From positions 16,846 to 80,845 of the forward strand of contig JAURZM010000010.1 of NCBI GenBank assembly GCA_030653385.1: a DNA stretch of 64,000 bases, written 5' to 3'. Shown piece by piece: positions 29,397 through 38,658 of the stretch (its first letter is position 1; each line of letters starts with the position of its first letter). Made by a program: the position numbers and the translations under genes. The notes below the pieces were generated by a model. That model worked only from the letters and a program-made list of their open reading frames with translations, had not been told where the DNA came from and made no database searches. This DNA is from Rubrivivax sp. (GTDB taxonomy: Bacteria; Pseudomonadota; Gammaproteobacteria; Burkholderiales; Burkholderiaceae_C).

Positions 29397-29417
29397 GGTG
29401 TGGGGTGTGCGCTCTGT

Positions 29418-30119
29418 TCAGGCCTGGTAGCAGTATCCCACCCCGTAAACCGAGCGGATGCGTTCGCTGCCGGCACCGGCCAGCTCGAGCTTGCGCCGCA
29501 GGTTCTTCACGTGGCTGTCGACGGCACGCTCGGTGGCCGCACGGGCTTCGCCCTGCAGCAGGTCGAGCAGCTGGGAACGCGGGTAGACACGGCCGGGCTG
29601 CGCCGCCAAGGTGCGCAGCAGACGGAACTCGTTGGGCGTGAGGTCCAGCGCCCGGCCTTGCCAGGTGGCACGCCAGCCTTGTTCGTCCACATCCAGTGCC
29701 ATGGCGGGCAGCACCGCTGCCGTCGGCCCTTGCGCGGCTCGCGTGCGCCGCAGCACCGCTTTCACGCGGGCCATCACCTCGCGAGGGCTGAAGGGTGTTT
29801 TGGGGATGTAATCGTCTGCCCCCAGCTCCAGGCCGGCCAGCCGGTCGGACTCGTCGGCTCGTGCGGTCAGCATCACGATGGGCACCGATGTCAGGGCCCG
29901 CAGCTGCCGGCACAAGCTCAGCCCATCCAGGCCCGGCAACATCAGGTCCAGCAGCACCAGGTCGTGACGGCGCTCGGTCCAGGCCTGCAGCGCTTCGTTG
30001 CCGTCGGCCACACACTCGGGCTCGTGCCCGGCGGCACGCAGGTAGTCGGCCAGCAGCGCGGCCAGCTTGGGTTCGTCCTCGACCACGAGCACCCGTGCCG
30101 GGCCCGGGTCCAGCGACAA
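29418..30119 (-). CDS. baeR: OmpR-family response regulator, BaeR-like
   Basis: A protein of 233 residues. A receiver domain (VLVVEDEPKL, phospho-acceptor Asp in LLDLMLPGLDGL) is followed by a winged helix ending RSVYGVGYCYQA. It resembles E. coli BaeR closely (SPREVMARVKAVLRR). The usual Lys-Pro pair after ADDYI is changed to Lys-Thr-Pro, an extra residue at the conserved switch site. The start is most likely TTG 30119 with AAGG just upstream; TTG 30134 is an alternative. It lies 7 bases after the kinase gene and regulates, by inference, the divergent RND pump. Confidence 0.85.
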   Translation of the reverse strand: MSLDPGPARVLVVEDEPKLAALLADYLRAAGHEPECVADGNEALQAWTERRHDLVLLDLMLPGLDGLSLCRQLRALTSVPIVMLTARADESDRLAGLELGADDYIPKTPFSPREVMARVKAVLRRTRAAQGPTAAVLPAMALDVDEQGWRATWQGRALDLTPNEFRLLRTLAAQPGRVYPRSQLLDLLQGEARAATERAVDSHVKNLRRKLELAGAGSERIRSVYGVGYCYQA

Positions 30120-30126
30120 GGGGCCT

Positions 30127-31524
30127 TCAAGCAATTGCGGGCAACTCCACGCGCAGCCACAGGCCACCCATCGGCGACTGGCGGGCTTCGATGCGGCCTT
30201 CATGTGCTTCGACGATGCGCTGGCAGATCGACAAGCCGAGCCCCGCACCACCGCTGCGGCGGCTGCGCGAAGCCTCGGCGCGGAAAAAACGTTCGAACAG
30301 GCGCGGCAGATGCTCGCCCTTCACTCCCGGAGCGCTGTCGTGCAGGTCGATCAGCATCTGCCGGCCTTCGCGCCGCACTTGCAAGCGCAAGGCGCCGCCG
30401 CTCTCGGTGTAACGGCAGCTGTTTTCGAACAGGTTGGCAAACAGCTGGCGCAAACGCCGTGCGTCGCCGAAGGCCGGCAGCGGTTCGGCCGGCAACTGCA
30501 GTTGCAGCGCCAGGCCGCTGCTGCGCAGGCGCTCACCGAAGGCGCCGGCGGTGTCGTCGATGATCTCGCGCAGGTCGAGTTCAGCCTTGCGGTAGGACAA
30601 CGCGCCCACGTCGGCCAGCGACAGCTCATACAGGTCCTCCACCAGCTTGTGCAAGGTGGCCACCTCGGCTTTCAAAGACCGCAGCGCGTTGGCATCGAGC
30701 GGCCTCACGCCGTCTTCCAGCGCCTCGATCTCACCGTGCAGCACACCCAGCGGTGTGCGCAGTTCGTGCGACACATCGGCCATGAACTCACGCCGCATCG
30801 CTTCGTTGCGCTGCAAGGTCAGCGCGAGCTGGTTGAAGTCGCGCGACAGGCTGGCCACCTCGTCGTCGGCCGCACTTTCCGGCACCCGCGTGCCGTAGTC
30901 GCCGGCGGCCAGGCGGTGCGTGGCTTCGGCCACCCGACGAACCGGCCCCAACAGGCGGCGCGAGGCCCAGAAGGCCACGGCGGCGGCCAGCAGCACGGCA
31001 CCACCGCCCACCAGCCAGCCGGTGCGCGCCTGAGCGTCGGCAAAACGCTTTTCAGCGCCGGAGCTGACCGACTCGAAGGGCGTCAGCGCCAGCCAGCCCA
31101 CCGTGAGACCGTCGCTGACGATGGCCCGCTCGATGGCGTCGCCTGCCGGGCTGTCGAAGCCCACGATGCGCCGGCGCTCGGCGTCCAGCAACGTGAAGCG
31201 GCGCGAGGCGCCGGTCAGTTCGGCGGCAGTTGGCAGCGTTGGCGGCCGGTCGTTCAGCGACACACCTTCGCCGTCGGGCAGCGGGCGCAGCAGGCGGAAC
31301 CACAGGTCGGGACGCTGCCGCAGGAAGTCCCAGCTGCCGTGCTGCCGGTAGCCCGCCGTCACGCTGGGCACGGCCAGGTCCAGGCGGTTCTGTGCCTGCT
31401 CGTTCAGGTAGCCCAGGAAGTCGCGGTTCAGGTTGACGTGTGCGGCCACGCCCATGGCCACGGCCACCACCACGGCGGCACTGAGCACGGCGGCAAACAG
31501 GCGGGTGGCAAGGTTCAGCTTCAT
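30127..31524 (-). CDS. baeS: Sensor histidine kinase, BaeS-like
   Basis: A protein of 465 residues. Two membrane segments (about 10-30 and 168-190) flank a periplasmic sensor region. Then come HAMP (RRLLGPVRRVAEATHRLAAGDY), HisKA with the phosphorylated His in FMADVSHELRTPL, and HATPase with NLFENSCRY (N box) and GGAGLGLSIC (G box). The start is ATG 31524; the longer frame upstream would overlap the pump promoter. BaeS-type kinases sense envelope stress and toxic compounds and activate RND efflux genes, matching the divergent pump operon. Confidence 0.9.
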   Translation of the reverse strand: MKLNLATRLFAAVLSAAVVVAVAMGVAAHVNLNRDFLGYLNEQAQNRLDLAVPSVTAGYRQHGSWDFLRQRPDLWFRLLRPLPDGEGVSLNDRPPTLPTAAELTGASRRFTLLDAERRRIVGFDSPAGDAIERAIVSDGLTVGWLALTPFESVSSGAEKRFADAQARTGWLVGGGAVLLAAAVAFWASRRLLGPVRRVAEATHRLAAGDYGTRVPESAADDEVASLSRDFNQLALTLQRNEAMRREFMADVSHELRTPLGVLHGEIEALEDGVRPLDANALRSLKAEVATLHKLVEDLYELSLADVGALSYRKAELDLREIIDDTAGAFGERLRSSGLALQLQLPAEPLPAFGDARRLRQLFANLFENSCRYTESGGALRLQVRREGRQMLIDLHDSAPGVKGEHLPRLFERFFRAEASRSRRSGGAGLGLSICQRIVEAHEGRIEARQSPMGGLWLRVELPAIA

Positions 31525-31643
31525 GGCGGACTCAACGGCAGCCTTGGCGGTGTACACCATCTGCAGGCGGCCCGGCAGCGCCACCGTGCCCAGGCCCTCG
31601 CGTCGACGTGCCCTCCAAGTTGTCTCCACATTGTGCTGCCAGG

Positions 31644-32909
31644 ATGCGCCGGGTGCCGTCCACAACACCACCCCACCCGTCCCGCCTTCCTTTCCTGGCC
31701 CCGGCCGCTGCGCTGCTGCTGGCCATGGGGCTCACCGGCTGCCAGGACAAACCCGCTGCCAAGCCCGCCGCGCGTGCCCCCGTCGAAGTCGGCGTGGTCA
31801 CCGTCAGCGCCAGCGATGCCCCCTTGCTGCTGGAACTGCCGGGCCGGCTGGGTGCCAGCCAGGTGGCCGAGATCCGGCCGCAGGTCAGCGGCCTGGTGCA
31901 AAGGCGCCTGTTCACCGAGGGCAGCCGTGTTGCTGCCGGGCAACCGCTGTACCAGCTGGACGCGGCGGCCCTCGAAGCCGAACGGGCACGCACCGCTGCC
32001 GCCTTGCAGAAAACCGAAGCGCAACTGGCCGCCGCCCGTGTCAGGGCTTCGCGGGATGCCGAACTGCTGCGTGCCGACGCGCTCAGCCGCCAGGCCGCCG
32101 ACGACAGCGCGGCGGCGCAGCGCAGCGCCGAAGCCGACGTGGCCGTCGCCCGCGCGGCGCTGGACGCCGCCCAGGTGCAGCTGCAGCGCGCGCGCATCGT
32201 GGCGCCGATCAGTGGGCGCATCGAGGTCTCCACCGTCAGCGCCGGTGCGCTGGTCACCGCCAACCAGACCCAGGCGCTGACCACCATCCAGCAGCTCGAC
32301 CCGATGCACGTGGACATCGTGCAGAGCAGCGCCGAACTGCTGGCCTTGCGCAGCCAGTTGAAGGGCCAGACCACCAACCCGCAGGTGCAGCTGGTGCTGG
32401 AAGACAACTCGGTGCACCCGCAGCCGGCCACGCTGCAGGTCAGCGGTGTCACGGTGGACCGTGGCACCGGCACGGTGACGCTGCGTGCCGTGGTGCCCAA
32501 CCCGCAAGGCACGCTGCTGCCGGGCATGGTGGTGAAGGCCCGGCTGGTGGCCGGTGTCGACCGCGGCGTGGTGCTGGTGCCACAGCAGGGGGTCACCCGC
32601 TCCGCCACCGGCGAGGCCACGGCCCTGGTGGTGGGTGAAGGCAACAAGGTCGAGAGGCGGCGGCTGCAACTGGCCCGTGTGGTGGGCAACCAGTGGCTGG
32701 TGACGAGCGGCCTGCAGGTCGGTGACCGCCTGATCGTCGAAGGCCTGCAAAGGGCGCGGCCCGACCAGATCGTGACGCCGGTGGCAGCCGGCGTGGCGGG
32801 CGCCGGGGGCAAGAAGGCCGGCAGGCCCGCGGCAGGGGCGGCGCTGGCGTCTGCGCCGGCGTCTGCGCCCGCGTCAGCGGCCGCATCCGCCGCGTCGGCC
32901 GCGCGCTGA
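31644..32909 (+). CDS. RND efflux periplasmic adaptor (membrane fusion) lipoprotein
   Basis: A protein of 421 residues. A signal peptide with lipobox Leu-Thr-Gly-Cys around residue 31 predicts a lipid-anchored periplasmic protein. The lipoyl/biotinyl half-motifs (VSGLVQRRLFTEGSRVAAGQPLYQLD and RIVAPISGRIE) flank an alpha-hairpin rich in Ala/Glu/Arg. Beta-barrel and membrane-proximal domains follow. The last ~60 residues are Ala/Ser/Pro low complexity. ATG 31644 is chosen; a GTG at 31608 would add 12 residues. It is the first gene of the tripartite pump, divergent from baeS with 119 bases between. Confidence 0.92.
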   Translation: MRRVPSTTPPHPSRLPFLAPAAALLLAMGLTGCQDKPAAKPAARAPVEVGVVTVSASDAPLLLELPGRLGASQVAEIRPQVSGLVQRRLFTEGSRVAAGQPLYQLDAAALEAERARTAAALQKTEAQLAAARVRASRDAELLRADALSRQAADDSAAAQRSAEADVAVARAALDAAQVQLQRARIVAPISGRIEVSTVSAGALVTANQTQALTTIQQLDPMHVDIVQSSAELLALRSQLKGQTTNPQVQLVLEDNSVHPQPATLQVSGVTVDRGTGTVTLRAVVPNPQGTLLPGMVVKARLVAGVDRGVVLVPQQGVTRSATGEATALVVGEGNKVERRRLQLARVVGNQWLVTSGLQVGDRLIVEGLQRARPDQIVTPVAAGVAGAGGKKAGRPAAGAALASAPASAPASAAASAASAAR

Positions 32910-32919
32910 GACCGCCACC

Positions 32920-35900
32920 ATGGCTGCCTTCTTCATCGACAGGCCCATCTTCGCGTGGGTGCTGGCCATCGTCATCATGCTCGCTGGCGCGGGCGCCACG
33001 CTGTCGCTGCCGCTCGAGCGTTACCCCGACATCGCACCCACGCGGGTGTCGATCAACACCAGCTACCCGGGTGCATCGGCCAAGGCCATCGAAGACTCGG
33101 TGACGCAGATCATCGAGCAGAACCTGAAGGGCATCGACGGACTGATGTCCATCGAATCGTCCAGCAACGCCTCGGGCGGTGCCAACAGCCAGCTCAGCTT
33201 CGTGGCCGGCACCGACCCCGACACCGCGCAGATGCAGGTGCAGAACAAGGTGGCAGCGGCCATCTCGCGCCTGCCGCAGGCGGTGCAGGCGCAGGGCGTG
33301 CGGGTCACCAAGGCAGGCACCGACCTGCTGATGGTGGTCACGCTGAACAGCGACGACCCGGCCGTGACTTCGGCCGACATGGGCGACTACCTGTCCAGCA
33401 CGCTGGTCGACATCATCAGCCGCATCGAAGGTGTCGGCGACGTCAACGTCTTCGGCTCGGGCTATGCGATGCGCATCTGGCTCGACCCCGCCAATCTTCA
33501 GCGTTATGCCCTGGTGCCGGGTGACATCCGGGCGGCGCTGCTGGCTCAGAACACCGAGGTCTCTGCAGGGCAGATCGGCGCCCTGCCCTCGCCCGAGGGC
33601 CAGCGCCTGACGGCCATCGTCACCGCCCGCGCCAAGCTGCAGACGGCGGAAGAATTCCGCAACGTCGTGCTGCGGGTGCAGCCCGACGGCTCGGCACTGC
33701 GCCTGGGTGACGTCGCCCGGGTGGAACTGGGCCGCGACAACTACACCACCAACATCCGCAGCAGTGGCCGCGTGGCCGCCGGCATGGCCGTCTTCCCGGC
33801 CAGCGGCGCCAACGCGCTGGTGACGGCCGACGCCGTGAAAGCCAAGCTCGACGAACTGGCGCCGTTTTTCCCGCCCGGCATGAAAGCCACCGTCACCTTC
33901 GACACCACACCCTTCGTGCGGGTCTCCATCGAAGGTGTGCTGAAAACGCTGCTCGAAGCCGTGCTGCTGGTGGTGGCCATCATGTACCTGTTCATGCAGA
34001 ACCTGCGTGCGACGCTGATCCCGGCCATCGCGGTGCCGGTGGTGATGTTGGGCACGATGGGCGTGCTGGCGGTTTTCGGTTTTTCCATCAACACCCTGAC
34101 GATGTTCGGCCTGGTGCTGGCCATCGGCCTGCTGGTGGACGACGCCATCGTGGTGGTCGAAAACGTCGAACGCCTGATGCGCGAAGAGGGTCTGAGCCCG
34201 CGTGACGCCACCAAGCGCAGCATGGGCGAGATCAGCGGCGCGCTGGTCGGCATTGCCGTGGTGCTGTCGGCGGTGTTCATCCCGATGGCGTTTTTCGGCG
34301 GCTCCACGGGTGTCATCTACCGCCAGTTCAGCATCACGGTGGTCAGTGCCATGGTGCTGTCGGTGCTGGTGGCGATGAGCCTGTCGCCAGCGCTGTGCGC
34401 GACCATCCTGAAGCCCGTGCACAAGGGTGAACACGCGGCCCACGGCGGTCCGCTGGGTCCGATGCTCGACCGCCTGTTCGGCGGCTTCAACCGGGGCTTC
34501 GACCGCTTCACGAATTGGTACGTCAGCCGCGTGGGCTGGCTGTCGGCGCGCAGCTGGCGCAGCTTCGCGGTGTTTTTGCTGCTCGTGGCCGGCACGGCCT
34601 TTTTCTACAAGACGCTGCCCACCAGCTTCCTGCCCGACGAAGACCAGGGTGGCCTGCAAATCCAGGTGCGCATGGCGCCCGGCGCCACGGCCGAGCGGCT
34701 CGAAGCGGTGATGGAAAACGTCGAGGCTTACCTGGGCGATCAGCCCGAGGTGATGTTCTACAACCTGGTGCGCGGCGCCGGGGGCGACCAGGGCTCGGGC
34801 CAGGGTTTCATCAGGCTGCAGGACTGGTCGGACCGCAGCGGCGACAAACAAGGTGCTGCGGCGCTGGCCGAACGTTTCAGCCGCGAACTGGGCCGCCGCG
34901 TGCGCGACGCCAACGTGTTTGTGGTGCAGCCACCCACGGTGCGGGGCCTGGGTGGCAGTGCCGGTGTGCAGCTGTTTCTGCAGGACCTGGGCGGCCTGGG
35001 TTCCGAAGCGCTGGCCGCAGCACGCGACCGGCTCATCGATGCGGCATCGGAAAGGCCCGAGTTCAGCCGTCCGCGCACCAACAGCCTGGCTGAAACCCCG
35101 CAGCTGGCGATCCGGATCGACGACCTGCGCGCCGGCACCTTGGGTGTGTCCACGGCGACGATCAACGAAACCATGTCCATCGCGCTGGGCGGCAGCTACG
35201 TCAACGACTTCATCGACCGCGGTCGTGTCAAACGGGTGCTGTTGCAAGGTGAAGGCGCCTACCGCGCTTCGCCCGACAGCCTGCGCCACTGGTACGTGCG
35301 AAATGCCAGCGGGCAGATGGTGTCTTTCAGTGCCTTCGCCAGCAGCAGCTGGGTCAGCGGCCCGCGCCAGCTGGTGCGCTACAACGGCAGCCCGGCCTAC
35401 GAAATCCAGACCGACATTGCCCCGGGCGTCAGTTCGGGCGCGGCGATGGTGGCGATGGAAGCCCTGCTGCGCGAAATGCCACCCGGCATCGGCTACGAGT
35501 GGTCGGGCCGCAGCTACCAGGAACGGCTGTCAGGCGACCAGGCGCCGCTGCTTTATGCGGTGTCGGTGCTGTTCATCTTCCTGTGCCTGGCGGCACTGTA
35601 CGAAAGCTGGTCGGTACCCTTCAGCGTGATGCTGGTGGTGCCACTGGGCATCTTCGGCGCGCTGGCGGCCAGCCACCTGGGTGGCCAGAACAACGACGTG
35701 TTTTTCCAGGTGGGCCTGCTGACCACCGTGGGGCTGAGTGCCAAGAACGCGATCCTGATCGTCGAGTTCGCCGAGACCCTGCGTGCACAAGGCATGGGCC
35801 TGCTCGATGCCACGCTGAAGGCTTGCCGCCAGCGGGTGCGCCCGATCCTGATGACCTCGCTGGCCTTCGGCATGGGCGTGTTGCCGCTGGCGCTGGCCAG

Positions 35901-36084
35901 CGGTGCCGGCTCGGGCTCGCAGCGCGCCATCGGTTTCGGCGTGCTGGGCGGCATGATCAGCGCCACCGTGCTGGGCATCTTCTTCGTGCCGCTGTTCTAC
36001 CTGTGGGTGAAGTCGCTGTTTTCGAAGGCGCCCAAGACCGCAGCCGCGCCGGATACGGCCGACGGCAAAGGGGCCACGGCATGA
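32920..36084 (+). CDS. RND-family multidrug efflux permease (HAE1/AcrB type)
   Basis: A protein of 1054 residues, as expected for AcrB homologues with 12 membrane helices and two large periplasmic loops. The N-terminus FFIDRPIFAWVLAIVIMLAGAG, the duplicated TM4 proton-relay GLLVDDAIVVVENVERLM (Asp-Asp pair), and the C-terminal MGLLDATLKACRQRVRPILMTSLAFGMGVLPL are family landmarks. It is a proton-driven trimer exporting drugs, solvents or dyes. It lies 10 bases after the adaptor gene and overlaps the outer-membrane factor by four bases. Confidence 0.96.
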   Translation: MAAFFIDRPIFAWVLAIVIMLAGAGATLSLPLERYPDIAPTRVSINTSYPGASAKAIEDSVTQIIEQNLKGIDGLMSIESSSNASGGANSQLSFVAGTDPDTAQMQVQNKVAAAISRLPQAVQAQGVRVTKAGTDLLMVVTLNSDDPAVTSADMGDYLSSTLVDIISRIEGVGDVNVFGSGYAMRIWLDPANLQRYALVPGDIRAALLAQNTEVSAGQIGALPSPEGQRLTAIVTARAKLQTAEEFRNVVLRVQPDGSALRLGDVARVELGRDNYTTNIRSSGRVAAGMAVFPASGANALVTADAVKAKLDELAPFFPPGMKATVTFDTTPFVRVSIEGVLKTLLEAVLLVVAIMYLFMQNLRATLIPAIAVPVVMLGTMGVLAVFGFSINTLTMFGLVLAIGLLVDDAIVVVENVERLMREEGLSPRDATKRSMGEISGALVGIAVVLSAVFIPMAFFGGSTGVIYRQFSITVVSAMVLSVLVAMSLSPALCATILKPVHKGEHAAHGGPLGPMLDRLFGGFNRGFDRFTNWYVSRVGWLSARSWRSFAVFLLLVAGTAFFYKTLPTSFLPDEDQGGLQIQVRMAPGATAERLEAVMENVEAYLGDQPEVMFYNLVRGAGGDQGSGQGFIRLQDWSDRSGDKQGAAALAERFSRELGRRVRDANVFVVQPPTVRGLGGSAGVQLFLQDLGGLGSEALAAARDRLIDAASERPEFSRPRTNSLAETPQLAIRIDDLRAGTLGVSTATINETMSIALGGSYVNDFIDRGRVKRVLLQGEGAYRASPDSLRHWYVRNASGQMVSFSAFASSSWVSGPRQLVRYNGSPAYEIQTDIAPGVSSGAAMVAMEALLREMPPGIGYEWSGRSYQERLSGDQAPLLYAVSVLFIFLCLAALYESWSVPFSVMLVVPLGIFGALAASHLGGQNNDVFFQVGLLTTVGLSAKNAILIVEFAETLRAQGMGLLDATLKACRQRVRPILMTSLAFGMGVLPLALASGAGSGSQRAIGFGVLGGMISATVLGIFFVPLFYLWVKSLFSKAPKTAAAPDTADGKGATA

Positions 36085-37478
36085 GCCGCCGGCACTTCAC
36101 GCTGCTGGCGCTGGGTGCTGCGCTGGCGCTTGGGGCCTGCGGCAGCCTGGTGCCGGCGACACAGGCGCCTTCTGCCGATCTGCGCGCGGGTTTCCGTGTC
36201 GACGCTGGCGATCCCCCGCTGTCCAACGCCAACATTGCGCACGAATGGGACGGCTTTTTTGCCGACGAGCGCCTGCGGCGGGTCGTGGGCCTGGCACTGA
36301 CGGGCAACCGCAGCCTTCGCGCCGGCCTGGCGGCGGTGGAACGGGCGCGTGCGCAGTACGGCGTCACCGAAGCGGCACGCTGGCCCGACCTGCGTGGCAG
36401 TGCGTCGGCCAGCCGGCAGGGCGGCGGCGCCAGCACCAACAGCAGCAGCAGCTACAGCGTGTCGCTGGGTCTGGCGTCGTGGGAGATCGACCTCTTCGAC
36501 CGCCTGGGCAGCCTGGAAGGTGCCGCGCTGGCACGCTACCTGGTGCAGCAGGAAACCCAAAGTGGCGCGCGCCTGTCGCTGGTGGCCAGCGTGGCCGAGG
36601 CCTGGCTCAACCTGGCGGCCGAACGCCAGCGTGAACAACTGGCCCTGGCACTGCGCGACAGCCAGCAGCGCACGCTGGGGCTGACCGAGCGCCAGTACGC
36701 GCTGGGCGCCGTTTCCGGCTTGCAGATGGCACGGGCACAAACCGCCTTCGAAGCGGCACGCGGCGAAGTCGCCCGCACCGCCGCCGCCGTGGTGCAGGCG
36801 CGGCTGGCGCTGGAATTGCTGGCTGGCCAGCCCTTGCCGGAATCGCTGTTGCCCACGGCCCAGGTGCAGCAGGCCACGGCCTTGCCCGACGTGCCCGCCG
36901 GTCTGCCCGCCACCGTGCTGCTGCAGCGGCCCGACCTGCGCAGCGCCGAACAGACCCTGCAGGCCGCCGCCTACGACGTGGGCGCGGCGCGGGCAGCGCG
37001 ATTCCCGCGCATCACGCTGACCGCCAACGCCGGCACACGCAGCGCGGCGCTGGGCGACCTGTTCCGCCCGGGCACCGGCTTCTGGAGCCTGCTGCCGAGC
37101 ATCGACCTGCCGATCTTCGACGCCGGCGCTCGGCAATCGCAGGTGGATGCCAACGAAGCCACCCGCCGCCAGGCGCTGGCGCAGTACGAATCCGCTTTGC
37201 AGTCGGCCTTTCGGGAAGTGGCCGACGCACTGGCCGTGCGCGACAGCCTGGCCGAGCGCCTGCTGGCCCAGCAGGCCCAGGTGGACGCCGCCGAGCGCAG
37301 CCTGTCGCTGTCCGAGCAGAGCTACCGCCTGGGTGCGCTGAGCCAACTGGAACTGCTGGATGCGCAGCGGCAGCTGGCCGCGGCGCAACAGGGTCAGGTC
37401 ACGCTGCGGCAGACCGAACAGGCCAACCGTGTGCTGCTCTTGCGTGCGCTGGGTGGGCGCTGGTCCGCTGGCGGATGA
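36081..37478 (+). CDS. Outer-membrane efflux lipoprotein (NodT/OprM family)
   Basis: A protein of 465 residues. A signal peptide with lipobox around residue 20 (LGACGS) is followed by two outer-membrane efflux repeats. Landmarks are SWEIDLFDRLGSLEGAALARYLVQQE, LPATVLLQRPDLRSAEQTLQAAAYDVGAARAARFP in the middle, and ALSQLELLDAQRQL near the end. These form a TolC-like trimer. ATG overlaps the permease stop (ATGA). It completes the adaptor-permease-channel operon. Confidence 0.94.
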   Translation: MSRRHFTLLALGAALALGACGSLVPATQAPSADLRAGFRVDAGDPPLSNANIAHEWDGFFADERLRRVVGLALTGNRSLRAGLAAVERARAQYGVTEAARWPDLRGSASASRQGGGASTNSSSSYSVSLGLASWEIDLFDRLGSLEGAALARYLVQQETQSGARLSLVASVAEAWLNLAAERQREQLALALRDSQQRTLGLTERQYALGAVSGLQMARAQTAFEAARGEVARTAAAVVQARLALELLAGQPLPESLLPTAQVQQATALPDVPAGLPATVLLQRPDLRSAEQTLQAAAYDVGAARAARFPRITLTANAGTRSAALGDLFRPGTGFWSLLPSIDLPIFDAGARQSQVDANEATRRQALAQYESALQSAFREVADALAVRDSLAERLLAQQAQVDAAERSLSLSEQSYRLGALSQLELLDAQRQLAAAQQGQVTLRQTEQANRVLLLRALGGRWSAGG

Positions 37479-37539
37479 GCTTGAAGGGGCCGGCAACTGA
37501 AGCCGCGCTTGCTGTCACACATCGGTCATCTTCTCAGGC

Positions 37540-37575
37540 TATGATTTCGACAATCCTGGAAACGTCGATGTTTCC
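37540..37575 (+). promoter_or_regulatory. Candidate ars promoter -10 box and ArsR operator
   Basis: TATGAT (37540-37545) is a good -10 box, but no clear -35 is seen at the right spacing. About 12 bases downstream lies an inverted repeat GGAAAC-N6-GTTTCC (37558-37575) that would overlap the early transcript region. It lies 24 bases before the first ars gene. By position it is a good ArsR site; I have not matched it to a published consensus. Confidence 0.5.
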
Positions 37576-37598
37576 TGTGTTGACGGAGCGGACACGGC

Positions 37599-38642
37599 AT
37601 GAGAGTCGGCATCAACGGCATGGGCCGCATCGGCAGACTGGCGCTGCGCGCCGCGATGGGCGCGGCAGAACGCCCGGCTGACGACCCGCGCGGCCACCAC
37701 CGACTGGAGGTGGTGCACCTGAACGAACTGAAAGGTGGCGCGGCCGCCACCGCCCACCTGCTGCAGTTCGACAGCGTGCAGGGCCGCTGGCGCGCCGCCA
37801 TCGAAGCCCATGGCGAAGCCGCCATCCGCATCGACGGCAAGCAGCTGGGCTTTTCATCGCACGGCACCGCGGCAGACATTCCCTGGGGCGACCTGGGCGT
37901 CGACGTGGTGCTGGAATGCACCGGCAAGTTCCTGACACCCGAAACGCTGCAGGGCCACCTTGACCGCGGCGCCAAACGGGTGATCGTGGCCGCACCGGTG
38001 AAGGTGGGCGATGTGCTGAACATCGTCGTCGGCATCAACGATCAACTCTACGACCCGGCCCTGCACCGCATCGTCACCGCCGCCTCGTGCACCACCAACT
38101 GCCTGGCGCCGGTGGTGAAGGTGGTGCACGAAGCCATCGGCATCCGGCACGGCCAGATCACGACGATCCACGACCCGACCAACACGAATCTCATCGTGGA
38201 CGCGCCGCACAAGGACCTGCGCCGCGCCCGCAGCGCGATGTTGAGCCTGGCACCCACCACCACCGGCAGTGCCACGGCCATTGCGCTGATCTACCCCGAA
38301 TTGAATGGCAAGCTGAACGGCCATGCCGTGCGCGCGCCGGTGCTGAACTCGTCGCTGACCGACTGTGTGTTCGAGATGAAGCGCCAGACGTCGGCCGAAG
38401 AAGTGAACCGGCTCTTTGCCGACGCCGCACACGGGCCGCTGGCCGGCATCCTGGGTTACGAAGAACGTCCGCTGGTCAGTGCCGATTACGCGCGCGACAC
38501 GCGCAGCGCCGTCATCGACGCGCTGTCCACGCTGGTCACCGACGGCACGATGCTGAAGGTCTACGCCTGGTACGACAACGAGATGGGCTACGCCTGCCGC
38601 ATGGTGGACCTGGCCTGCCACTTGCAGGCTCGTGGCCTCTGA
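37599..38642 (+). CDS. ArsJ-associated glyceraldehyde-3-phosphate dehydrogenase
   Basis: A protein of 347 residues. A NAD-binding [14 protein letters not shown] and the catalytic [11 protein letters not shown] (Cys nucleophile) mark it as a GAPDH. Next to arsJ, such enzymes are known to use arsenate in place of phosphate and make 1-arseno-3-phosphoglycerate, which ArsJ exports. The result is arsenate resistance without reduction. It is the first gene of the six-gene operon, so it is not likely to be the glycolytic GAPDH. Confidence 0.93.
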   Translation: MRVGINGMGRIGRLALRAAMGAAERPADDPRGHHRLEVVHLNELKGGAAATAHLLQFDSVQGRWRAAIEAHGEAAIRIDGKQLGFSSHGTAADIPWGDLGVDVVLECTGKFLTPETLQGHLDRGAKRVIVAAPVKVGDVLNIVVGINDQLYDPALHRIVTAASCTTNCLAPVVKVVHEAIGIRHGQITTIHDPTNTNLIVDAPHKDLRRARSAMLSLAPTTTGSATAIALIYPELNGKLNGHAVRAPVLNSSLTDCVFEMKRQTSAEEVNRLFADAAHGPLAGILGYEERPLVSADYARDTRSAVIDALSTLVTDGTMLKVYAWYDNEMGYACRMVDLACHLQARGL

Positions 38643-38658
38643 TTGCAAGGGCACGGCC

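Noticed and set aside
32593..35289. Minus-strand open frame of nearly 900 codons opposite the RND permease
   Set aside because: His/Arg/Gln-rich, no recognisable domain, and the plus strand encodes a clear AcrB homologue.
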